Shown: positions 20,764-28,742 of the stretch, in pieces | How the letters are laid out: the number at the start of each line of letters is the position of its first letter | How positions within the stretch are numbered: the stretch's first letter is position 1 | Origin: Acidobacteriota bacterium | GTDB taxonomy: Bacteria; Acidobacteriota; Vicinamibacteria; Vicinamibacterales; CAVVIG01 | Direction: 5' to 3' | NCBI GenBank assembly: GCA_020850715.1 | Contig: JADZED010000025.1 | Location: 1-64,000 of the forward strand | DNA length: 64,000 nt | The notes under the pieces: model-generated | Told to the model about the DNA's origin: nothing | The model's database searches: none | Seen by the model: the letters and a program-made list of their open reading frames with translations, nothing else | Program-made: the position numbers and the translations under genes

Positions 20764-21950
20764 ACACGGTCCATCAGGTGCTGGCCACGCTCGGCTACGG
20801 CGACGCCATCGGCCACGAGGTCCTCGGGATTCAGCGCGTCCTGCGAAACGCCGGCTACCTATCGGAGATCTTCGTCGAGACCGCGGATCGCCGGCTCGAG
20901 GCGCTGACCCGCGACTACCGCGAGTTGGTCGACGCGAGCCACCCCGACCATCTGCTGCTGCACCACTTCTCCCTCGGGTCGCGCGCGTCGAGGACCGCGT
21001 TCGCGCTGCCCGACCGGATGGCGCTCATCTACCACAACATCACGCCCGCGGAATACTTCGTCGGCGTGCACCGGACGCTGGCGCGGCAGTGCTTCCGGGG
21101 GCGGCGCGAGCTTCAGGCCTACGCCGGCCGATGCGATCTGGCGCTCGGCGACTCGGAGTTCAACCGGCAGGATCTCGAGCAGCTCGGGTTCCCGCGCACC
21201 GGCGTCCTCCCGGTAGTGCCCGACTTCTCCCACCTGGACGGGCGCGCCAACCGGCTGCTCGCGTCGGAGTTCGACGACGACTGGACGAACATCCTGTTTG
21301 TCGGCCGGGTCATCGCAAACAAGAAGATCGAGGATCTGATCCGCTTCTTCCACGTCTACCAGACGAAGTTCAATCCACGCTCCCGGCTGCTGATCGTCGG
21401 CGCCCACAGCGGATTCGAGCGCTATCTCGCCTCGCTGCACCACCTCGTCGCGTCCAGGGACGTCGGCCACGTGCACTTCGTCGGACACGTGTCGGACGAG
21501 GAGCTGGTCGCCTTCTACGAGATCGCCGATCTGTTCCTGTGCGCCAGCGAACACGAGGGCTTCTGCGTGCCGCTGGTGGAGGCCTTCCACATGGAGGTGC
21601 CGGTGCTCGCCTATGCGGCGGCCGCCGTGCCCGCGACGATGGATGGTGCGGGCGTCCTGTATACGGAGAAGGATCCGCTGCACGTGGCCCTGCTGATGGA
21701 CACGATGCTGTCGGACCGTGCGCTCCAGGACGCGATCGTCGAGGCCCAACGTGCGGCGGTCGCGCGCCTGCGGGCGAAGGACTTCGCCGGCACGCTGCTG
21801 GGGCTCGTCCGCCGGATCCTCGCCGCCCCGCGCGCCCCGCGGGCACGGGTGGCGTTCGACTTCTGGCAGCAGTTCGATGCCGCGCAGGAGCTGGAGGAGC
21901 TGCGCCTCTACCGGCCGGCGATCTTCAAAGCGCTCCCCGAGCCGCGATGA
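20760..21950 (+). CDS. GT4-type glycosyltransferase, type B
   Basis: A 396-aa glycosyltransferase. The N-terminal half differs from type A and has the hallmark VLATLGYGDAIGHEVLGIQR, LLLHHFSLGSRASR and IYHNITPAEYF. The C-terminal half has LFVGRVIANKKIEDLI and the EX7E motif EGFCVPLVE. It overlaps the genes on both sides by ATGA, so all four are translationally coupled. It is closely related to the next gene. Substrates are not predictable from sequence. Confidence 0.9.
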   Translation: MNTVHQVLATLGYGDAIGHEVLGIQRVLRNAGYLSEIFVETADRRLEALTRDYRELVDASHPDHLLLHHFSLGSRASRTAFALPDRMALIYHNITPAEYFVGVHRTLARQCFRGRRELQAYAGRCDLALGDSEFNRQDLEQLGFPRTGVLPVVPDFSHLDGRANRLLASEFDDDWTNILFVGRVIANKKIEDLIRFFHVYQTKFNPRSRLLIVGAHSGFERYLASLHHLVASRDVGHVHFVGHVSDEELVAFYEIADLFLCASEHEGFCVPLVEAFHMEVPVLAYAAAAVPATMDGAGVLYTEKDPLHVALLMDTMLSDRALQDAIVEAQRAAVARLRAKDFAGTLLGLVRRILAAPRAPRARVAFDFWQQFDAAQELEELRLYRPAIFKALPEPR

Positions 21951-23011
21951 TCGTCAACCAGTGGGTGCCGGCGGCGCACCGCGGCGATGCGATCGGCGAC
22001 AGCGCGCGCCGCGTGCGCGGCCTCCTGCGCGAGATGGGCCACCTCTCGGAGATCTACGCGCTCACCATCGACGATGATCTCCGGGACGACGTGCGGCCGT
22101 TCGGCGATCCGGCCGCCGCGCGCGGCGACCTCACGATCTTCCATTACGCGCTGCCGTCGCCGATGACCGCCGCGTTCGCCGCGCTCCCGCGCGGGCGGAT
22201 CCTCCAGTACCACAACGTGACCCCGGCGGCGTTCTTCGCCCTCTACGATCCCGCCCTCTTCCGACTGGCCTCGCTGGGCCGCCAGGAGCTCGGCACGCTG
22301 GTCGGGCGCGTCGACCTGGCGCTGGGCGATTCGGCGTACAACCGCGCCGAGCTGGATGCGCTCGGGTTCGAGCCGACCGGCGTGTTCCCGATCGCCGTCG
22401 ACACCTCCCGCATCACTGCCCCGGTCTCGCGCCCCGCGCTCGACGAGATCCTGGACGACGGCCTCGTGAACTTCCTGTTCGTGGGGCGGATCGCGCCGAA
22501 CAAGCGGATCGAGGACCACATACGGCTGGCGGAGGTCTACAAGCGCTACGTCGACGCCTACTACCGCTTCATCTTCGTCGGGCGCCACGACGTGGTGCCG
22601 AAGTATCATGCGATGATTCGCGCGCTCATGTCCGAGTACCGCCTGCTCGACGACCGGTTCATCTTCACGGGACACGTCTCCGACGAGGAGCTCGCCGTCT
22701 ACTACCGGCACGCCGCAGTCTATGTGTCGCTCAGCGAGCACGAAGGGTTCTGCGTGCCGCTGGTCGAAGCCATGGCGGCCGACGTGCCGATTCTCGCCTA
22801 CGGCGCGGCCGCCGTGCCCGACACGCTGGGAGGCGCCGGCGTGCAGTTCGCACCGAAGGATCTCGAGATCGCCGCGGAGCTCCTCGGCACGCTCGCCTTC
22901 GACGACGCGGTCCGGGCGGACGTGATTGCCGGCCAGCGCCGGCGGCTCGCGGCGTTCGGCGACGACCGCATCCGGACCGAGCTCTCGGCCCTCCTCCGGC
23001 AGATCTCGTGA
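21947..23011 (+). CDS. GT4-type glycosyltransferase, type B'
   Basis: A 354-aa paralogue of the preceding gene. Matching blocks are NQWVPAAHRGDAIGDSARR, ILQYHNVTPAAFF, LFVGRIAPNKRIEDHI, FTGHVSDEELAVYYRHA and the EX7E motif EGFCVPLVE. It is about 40 residues shorter, mainly at the C-terminus. The start overlaps the previous stop (ATGA) and its stop overlaps the next GTG. Confidence 0.9.
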   Translation: MIVNQWVPAAHRGDAIGDSARRVRGLLREMGHLSEIYALTIDDDLRDDVRPFGDPAAARGDLTIFHYALPSPMTAAFAALPRGRILQYHNVTPAAFFALYDPALFRLASLGRQELGTLVGRVDLALGDSAYNRAELDALGFEPTGVFPIAVDTSRITAPVSRPALDEILDDGLVNFLFVGRIAPNKRIEDHIRLAEVYKRYVDAYYRFIFVGRHDVVPKYHAMIRALMSEYRLLDDRFIFTGHVSDEELAVYYRHAAVYVSLSEHEGFCVPLVEAMAADVPILAYGAAAVPDTLGGAGVQFAPKDLEIAAELLGTLAFDDAVRADVIAGQRRRLAAFGDDRIRTELSALLRQIS

Positions 23012-24294
23012 AGCTCGCGTTCATCGTCCAGCGCTACGGCACCGAGGTCCTCGGCGGTTCGGAGCACCTGTGCCGCCTGATCGCCGAACGGCTGGCGGCG
23101 CAGCACGATGTCGACGTCCTGACGACGTGCGCCCGCGACTACGTGAGCTGGACGAACGAGCTGCCCGAAGGGGCCGACCGGATTCGCGGGGTCACCGTCC
23201 GGCGCTTTCCGAACGCGCGGACCCGCGACATCCAGGCCTTCGACCGGCTGTCCGAGTGGATCTTCCGCTCGCCGCACACGCATCGTGACGAGATGGAGTG
23301 GCTCGAGCAGCAGGGTCCCTGGTGCCCCGCGCTCATCGACTATCTCGGGCGCCACCACCAGCAGTACGACGTCCTGATCTTCTTCACCTATCTGTACGCG
23401 CCCACGGTGCTCGGCCTCGAGGTGGCGCCCTCGCGCAGCGTGCTGGTGAGCACGGCGCACGACGAACCGGCGATCCAGCTCGACCTCTTCCGGCGGGTGT
23501 TCAGCCGCCCGGCGGCGATCTGCTATCTGACCCACAGCGAGCGCAGCTTCGTCCAGCAGCGCTTTGAGGAGCGTCCGCCGATCGAGGAGGTCACCGGCGC
23601 CGGCATCGACTTCCCGCAGCAGCAGCCGTATCCGAGGATGCCCGCGCCCGACGGGGACGATGCGGTGGAGGACGGCGTCCAGGCGGGGGACGCCGGCGAC
23701 GCACCGGCGTGGCGCGAGCAGCCCGGCCATCTGACGGCGCGCGGCGCGGTGTTCCGGCGGCGCCATCGGCTGTACGGCCCCATCGCGCTCTACGGTGGCC
23801 GGATCGATCCGGGGAAGGGCTGCGAGGAGCTGATCGAGTACTTCAGCGCCTACGTGAAGGAGGGAGGCGACGCCACGCTTGCGCTGATGGGCGTCAAGAT
23901 GATGGCGCTGCCCGAGGAGCCGTTCATCCGGTTCGCCGGGCTGCTGTCGGACCGCGAACGCCTGCAGGCGCTCGAAGCGGCCACGGTCGTCATCGTCCCC
24001 TCGCCCTACGAGAGCCTGTCGCTGCTGGCGCTCGAGGCGCTCTCGGTGGGCACGCCCGTGCTCGTCAACGCGCGCAGCGCCGTGCTGGTCGAGCACTGCG
24101 TGCGCAGCGATGGCGGCCTGTACTACGCCGATCGCGACGAGTTCGTGGAGTGCCTGACGCTGCTGGTCGCCGACGAGCGCCTGCGGCGCGCGCTCGGCCG
24201 GAACGGCCGCGAGTACATCCGGCGTCATTACCGCTGGGACGTCGTGCTCGCGAAGTACGAGCGGATCTTCTCGAAGGTCCGCGCCGGGCGGTAG
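23008..24294 (+). CDS. GT4-type glycosyltransferase, type A'
   Basis: A 428-aa paralogue of the first glycosyltransferase, with LAFIVQRYGTEVLGGSEHLC, VLTTCARDYVSWTNELPEGA, ALYGGRIDPGKGCEELIEYF and the EX7E motif ESLSLLALE. It carries an extra charged insert (about residues 205-255) relative to the first gene. The GTG start overlaps the previous stop (GTGA). It ends 3 bases before the convergent response-regulator gene. Confidence 0.9.
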   Translation: MKLAFIVQRYGTEVLGGSEHLCRLIAERLAAQHDVDVLTTCARDYVSWTNELPEGADRIRGVTVRRFPNARTRDIQAFDRLSEWIFRSPHTHRDEMEWLEQQGPWCPALIDYLGRHHQQYDVLIFFTYLYAPTVLGLEVAPSRSVLVSTAHDEPAIQLDLFRRVFSRPAAICYLTHSERSFVQQRFEERPPIEEVTGAGIDFPQQQPYPRMPAPDGDDAVEDGVQAGDAGDAPAWREQPGHLTARGAVFRRRHRLYGPIALYGGRIDPGKGCEELIEYFSAYVKEGGDATLALMGVKMMALPEEPFIRFAGLLSDRERLQALEAATVVIVPSPYESLSLLALEALSVGTPVLVNARSAVLVEHCVRSDGGLYYADRDEFVECLTLLVADERLRRALGRNGREYIRRHYRWDVVLAKYERIFSKVRAGR

Positions 24295-24297
24295 GGC

Positions 24298-25782
24298 CTA
24301 CTTGTCGTCGAAGGCAGCCGGCGTGAGCGGGCCCGCGATGCCGGCCGGCTGACGCCGATCCGCGCCGGCCGCGCTGCCGCCCGACGGGCGCTTCCGGCGC
24401 GGCCGGATCTCGTAGCGCTTGATCATCTCGTTCAGCGTGGTCGGCTTGATGTGCAGGAGCTCGGCGGCCCGCTTCTGCACGCCGCCGGCGGCTTCGAGCG
24501 TCGACTCGATGAGCCGCTTCTCGAAGTCGGTGATCACGTCCCGGAAGGAGATCCCTTCCGGCGGCACGACGAAGGACGGCACCTGGAAGTCCGGCGCCTT
24601 GCGCACGTGATCGGGAATCAGGTCGGCGCCGATGGCGGGACCCGGCGTCAGCACGACGGCGCGCTCGATCACGTTCTCGAGCTCGCGGACGTTGCCGGGC
24701 CAGTCGTAGTCGGTCAGCAGGTCGAGCGCGTCGGGCGCCAGCTCGAGGCCGCGCTTGCGGTTCTCGTCGCCGTACTTCGAGAGAAAGTGCTGCGCGAGCA
24801 GCGGGATATCGTCCTTCCGATCCCGCAGCGGCGGCAGCTGGATCGAGATCACGTGCAGGCGATAGAAGAGATCCTCGCGGAAGCTTCCCTCCTCCATCAT
24901 CTGGCGCAGGTCGACGTTGGTCGCCGCGATGATGCGGACGTCGACCTTGATCGTCTCCATGCCGCCCAGGCGCATGAAGTCGCGCTCCTGGATCACCCGC
25001 AGCAGCTTGGCCTGCGTCTCCAGCGGCACGTTGCCGATCTCGTCGAAGAAGATGCTGCCCTTGTCGGCCAGATCGAACATCCCCTTCTTCGGGTAGACCG
25101 CGCCGGTGAAGGCGCCCTTCACGTGCCCGAACAGCGTCGACTCGAGCAGATCGGGCGGCAGGTTGCCGGAGTTGACCGTCACGAACGATCGCTCGGACCG
25201 CGAGGAGTTCGCGTGAATCGCGCGCGCGACGAGCTCCTTGCCCGTGCCGCTCTCGCCCTGGATGAGGATCGTCGAGCGGCTCGGCGCCGCCTGGATGATC
25301 AGGTCGAAGACCTGGCGCATCTTGGGGCTGCGCCCGATGATGTTGGCGAACTTGTGGTAGCGCTCCTGGATGCTCTGCCGGAGGCTGCGGTTCTCGGTGA
25401 GGAGGCGCCGCCGCTCCATGGCGTTGCGGACGACGACGAGGACCTCGTCGTTCTTGAACGGCTTGGTGACGTAGTCGAACGCCCCGGTCTTCATGGCGGC
25501 GATCGCGCTCTCGACCGACGCGAAGGCGGTGAGGATGATGACGTTCAGGTCTTCGTCGATCCGCTTCAGCTCGTCGAGCGTCGCGATGCCGTCCAGCCCG
25601 GGCATCATGATGTCGACAATCGCGGCGTCGAACGGGAGCGCCCGCGCCAGCTCGAGCCCTTCCGCGCCGGAGGAAGCGAGCCGCACGTCGTAGCCCTCGC
25701 GCGTCAGCAGGGTCTCGAGGATCTCCCGCATGATCTCCTCGTCGTCGATGACGAGAATCGCGCCGCTTCGGGATGCTGCCAT
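24298..25782 (-). CDS. Sigma-54-dependent response regulator, NtrC family
   Basis: A 494-aa NtrC-type regulator. Domains: receiver with phosphoacceptor Asp57 (IVDIMMPG) and Lys107; AAA+ with Walker A GESGTGKE at 176-183, the sigma-54 contact loop GAFTGA at 223-228 and FFDEIGNVP; and a C-terminal Fis-type helix-turn-helix (LLHIKPTTLNEMIKRYEI). The basic tail after it is unusual. It follows the histidine kinase gene by 11 bases and is its likely partner. Target promoters with -24/-12 elements were not identified here. Confidence 0.95.
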   Translation of the reverse strand: MAASRSGAILVIDDEEIMREILETLLTREGYDVRLASSGAEGLELARALPFDAAIVDIMMPGLDGIATLDELKRIDEDLNVIILTAFASVESAIAAMKTGAFDYVTKPFKNDEVLVVVRNAMERRRLLTENRSLRQSIQERYHKFANIIGRSPKMRQVFDLIIQAAPSRSTILIQGESGTGKELVARAIHANSSRSERSFVTVNSGNLPPDLLESTLFGHVKGAFTGAVYPKKGMFDLADKGSIFFDEIGNVPLETQAKLLRVIQERDFMRLGGMETIKVDVRIIAATNVDLRQMMEEGSFREDLFYRLHVISIQLPPLRDRKDDIPLLAQHFLSKYGDENRKRGLELAPDALDLLTDYDWPGNVRELENVIERAVVLTPGPAIGADLIPDHVRKAPDFQVPSFVVPPEGISFRDVITDFEKRLIESTLEAAGGVQKRAAELLHIKPTTLNEMIKRYEIRPRRKRPSGGSAAGADRRQPAGIAGPLTPAAFDDK

Positions 25783-25793
25783 GCCGCGGCCGC

Positions 25794-28724
25794 CTACTGC
25801 GCCGCCCGCGACGGGCGCCCGGCCGCCTGCGCCTGCGGGAAGGTCAGCGTGAAGGTCGTGCCCTGCCCGACGGCGGAATCGCACTGGACGACGCCGTCGT
25901 GCTCGCGCACGATGCCGTAGGCGATCGACAGGCCAAGGCCGGTGCCGCGGCCGATCGGCTTGGTGGTGAAGAACGGATCGTAGATGCGCGACAGCTGATC
26001 GGGGGGGATGCCCGAGCCGGTGTCGGCGATTTCGGCGACGGCCGCCGCCTGATCGGCCCGCGTCGCCACCGTCAGCCATCCGCCGACCGGCATCGCATCG
26101 CGGGCGTTCAGGAACAGGTTGAGGAACACCTGCTGGAGCTGGTGCTCGATGCCGAGCACGAACACCGGTCCGGCCGACAGCTCGCGCCGCACCCTGATCT
26201 TGCCGGCGGCGAACTGGTGCTCGAGCAGCGAGAAGACGTCGGTCACGACCGCGTTCAGGTCGACCAGCGCGCGCCCGTGGTTCGACGAGCCCGGGCGCGA
26301 GAGATTCAGCAGCCCGCTCACGATCTTGGCCGCCCGGAACGTCTGGCGCTCGATCTTCTCGAGGAGGGCCGTCCGGGGATCGCCCGGCTCAGCCCCTTCG
26401 AGCAGCATCTGCGTGTAGCTCGAGATTCCGGTCAGCGGCGTGTTCACCTCATGGGCGACGCCCGCCGCCAGCAGGCCGATCGACGCCATCTTCTCCGAGA
26501 TCTGCAGCTGCTCCTCCAGGCGGACGCGGCCCGTGATGTCCTCGAGCAGCAGGATCGTGCCGGCCACGGCGCCCGCCTCCTCCGACGCCTGCAGCGGCGC
26601 CTCGGTGGCGTTCACGAGCAGCGCCGCGTCCTCGGCGGTGGCGGCGGGCCGCCGGCTCGCGAGCGGAACCCGATAGAGCGTGGCGCCGCCGGGATGTGCC
26701 TCGCGTGCGGCGCGGAGGGCCTCGACGACCGGTTCGTCGAAGACGTCCGCCAGCTGCCGCCCGACCGCGTCGGCGCGCGCCACGCCGTAGAGCTCCTCGA
26801 GCGCGCGGTTCCAGCGGACGATCCGCTCGGCCTCGTCGAAGACGACCAGGCCGTTGTCGAGCGATTCGAGGATGTTGTCGTTGAACTCGCGCATGCGGCC
26901 GAGCTCGTCGGCCTTGAGGCGCAGCTGCCGGTACAACCGGCCGTTCTCGATCGCCGTCGCGACCTGGCCTGCGACGGCAGTCAGCAGCGCGAGGTCCTCG
27001 CTGTTGAACGGCTCGGCATTGTCCTTGCGGCCCAGCGCCAGCACCGCGATCGCGCTGCCTTCGAACACGCACGGGATCAGATAGTAGATGCCGGCGTCGC
27101 GCCAGAACTCGACCTCCTCGGCGAGGAACCGGGCGCCGGCCAGCGGGTCGTCGAGCGCGACGGTGTGCCCGGCGTGCAGGCGCGGCGCCAGCGACGAGGC
27201 GTGCGACAGCCGCGGCCGCGCGCCGGAGAAGCCGTAGTCGCCGATGGCCGCGAAATCGCCCGTGCGCTCGTCGACGAGCATCAGTGCGAGCCGGTCGAGC
27301 ACCAGCGTCTCGACGATGCGCGTGACGAGACGCTGGCTGAGCCGCTCGACGTCGAGGTCGCTGTTCAGATCGCGCGCGAAGGCCACCAGCGCCCGCCGAT
27401 AGTCGTAGCGATCGCGGTAGAAGAGACGATCGAGCGCATTCTGCAGCGCCTCCTTCACCGGCTGCGCGAGCAGCACCACGACGGAGGTGGCCAGCAGGGC
27501 GACGATCCAGTTGCGGTCGTCGCCGATCGGAAACAGATGGCCGGCCAGCCTCAGCATTGCAACGTAGAACACCGCCGCCGCGCCGAAGAACGCCGTGTAC
27601 GCGAGCCCGCGCTTGACAATGACTTCCACGTCGCGGAGCCGGTAGCGCACGATCGCCGACGCGAAGGTGAGCGGCACCAGGCCCAGCGGGATCGCCGTGA
27701 GCTGCAGCGTGACCGGCGGGTCGATGCCGAGCGCCCACGGCAGCGCATAGCCGGCCGCGAACGGGCCGGCGCCGAGGGCGGTGCCCCAGGCGATCCAGCG
27801 CAACTGGCGGCGCCCGGTGAGCGAGGCGATCTGGCCGCAGGCGCGCCCGAGCACGACCACGGCCGCGGCCGCACACACGCCCAGATACAGGTGCTCGCCG
27901 CGGTTCAGGATCTCGATGGCGCGCGAGAACAGCGGACCGTCGGACGCGCCGCGCGCGACGGCGAACACGCGCCCGGCGCCGAGCGCGGCCGCCGGCGCGT
28001 ACATCGCGGCCAGCGCCGGCAAGCCGACCGAGAAGGGCCTCTGAGGCGGCGCCTGGGCGTCGCGGGCCGGGAACACCAGCGTGAAGTGCAGCAGCAGCGG
28101 CGGCAGCAGCGCCCAGGCAATCGTGTCGCCCCAGTAGAAGATCCAGTCGAGCCGGTCGAAGGCGCCGTTGAACGAGAAGGTGAAGACGCCGAAGAACGCG
28201 ACGCAGAGCCAGAAGAAGTGCAGCGTGGCCTGATCCTTCGGCCGCCGCAGGCGGACCGACGCGCCGACCAGCAGCGTGAAGAGGCCGACCGCGGCGAGCA
28301 CGAAGTACATCGAGCTGCCGCCGGGCGCGGTGGCGAGCGCGACCTGAAACGCGCGCTGCGCGTCGAGGCGCAGGATCGAATAGGTCAGCAGCGTGCCCCC
28401 GGCCGCGCGGTACTGGTACTGGACCACATCGGCCGGCGTCCGCACCGGGGCGCCATTGACCGCGATCAGGAGGTCGCCTTTCGCCAGGCCGGCGCGCGAG
28501 GCCGGCGAACCGGCCGCGACTTCGACCGCCGTCACCCCTTCGCCGCGGGCGCCCCACAGCACGCCGTCCTCGACCTCGTTCCGGTGCCCCCACGACGCGA
28601 TGTTCGTCACGCCGAGCCCCAGGAGCACGACGACCACCGCCAGGGCGAACGCCGAGCGTCCCCACGCGAGCCAGTCGCGGGCCGAGACGGGAGCAGCGAT
28701 GAACGGCGATGCGAGGTCGGCCAT
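25794..28724 (-). CDS. Membrane histidine kinase with PDZ, GAF and PAS domains
   Basis: A 976-aa sensor kinase. After a first membrane segment (AFALAVVVVLLGLGV) comes a PDZ-like domain (about 60-125; GSPASRAGLAKGDLLIAVNG), then seven or so membrane segments (about 140-405), a GAF domain (about 440-605), a PAS domain (about 615-735), and HisKA/HATPase. The H-box is His758 in HEVNTPLTG; the N-box is NLFLNARDAM near 873, with DTGSGIPPDQL and GTGLGLSIAYGIV. The PDZ suggests sensing of envelope protein termini. The gene sits between a TonB-like barrel gene and the sigma-54 regulator. Confidence 0.93.
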   Translation of the reverse strand: MADLASPFIAAPVSARDWLAWGRSAFALAVVVVLLGLGVTNIASWGHRNEVEDGVLWGARGEGVTAVEVAAGSPASRAGLAKGDLLIAVNGAPVRTPADVVQYQYRAAGGTLLTYSILRLDAQRAFQVALATAPGGSSMYFVLAAVGLFTLLVGASVRLRRPKDQATLHFFWLCVAFFGVFTFSFNGAFDRLDWIFYWGDTIAWALLPPLLLHFTLVFPARDAQAPPQRPFSVGLPALAAMYAPAAALGAGRVFAVARGASDGPLFSRAIEILNRGEHLYLGVCAAAAVVVLGRACGQIASLTGRRQLRWIAWGTALGAGPFAAGYALPWALGIDPPVTLQLTAIPLGLVPLTFASAIVRYRLRDVEVIVKRGLAYTAFFGAAAVFYVAMLRLAGHLFPIGDDRNWIVALLATSVVVLLAQPVKEALQNALDRLFYRDRYDYRRALVAFARDLNSDLDVERLSQRLVTRIVETLVLDRLALMLVDERTGDFAAIGDYGFSGARPRLSHASSLAPRLHAGHTVALDDPLAGARFLAEEVEFWRDAGIYYLIPCVFEGSAIAVLALGRKDNAEPFNSEDLALLTAVAGQVATAIENGRLYRQLRLKADELGRMREFNDNILESLDNGLVVFDEAERIVRWNRALEELYGVARADAVGRQLADVFDEPVVEALRAAREAHPGGATLYRVPLASRRPAATAEDAALLVNATEAPLQASEEAGAVAGTILLLEDITGRVRLEEQLQISEKMASIGLLAAGVAHEVNTPLTGISSYTQMLLEGAEPGDPRTALLEKIERQTFRAAKIVSGLLNLSRPGSSNHGRALVDLNAVVTDVFSLLEHQFAAGKIRVRRELSAGPVFVLGIEHQLQQVFLNLFLNARDAMPVGGWLTVATRADQAAAVAEIADTGSGIPPDQLSRIYDPFFTTKPIGRGTGLGLSIAYGIVREHDGVVQCDSAVGQGTTFTLTFPQAQAAGRPSRAAQ

Positions 28725-28742
28725 TGATCCCGGATGCGATCG

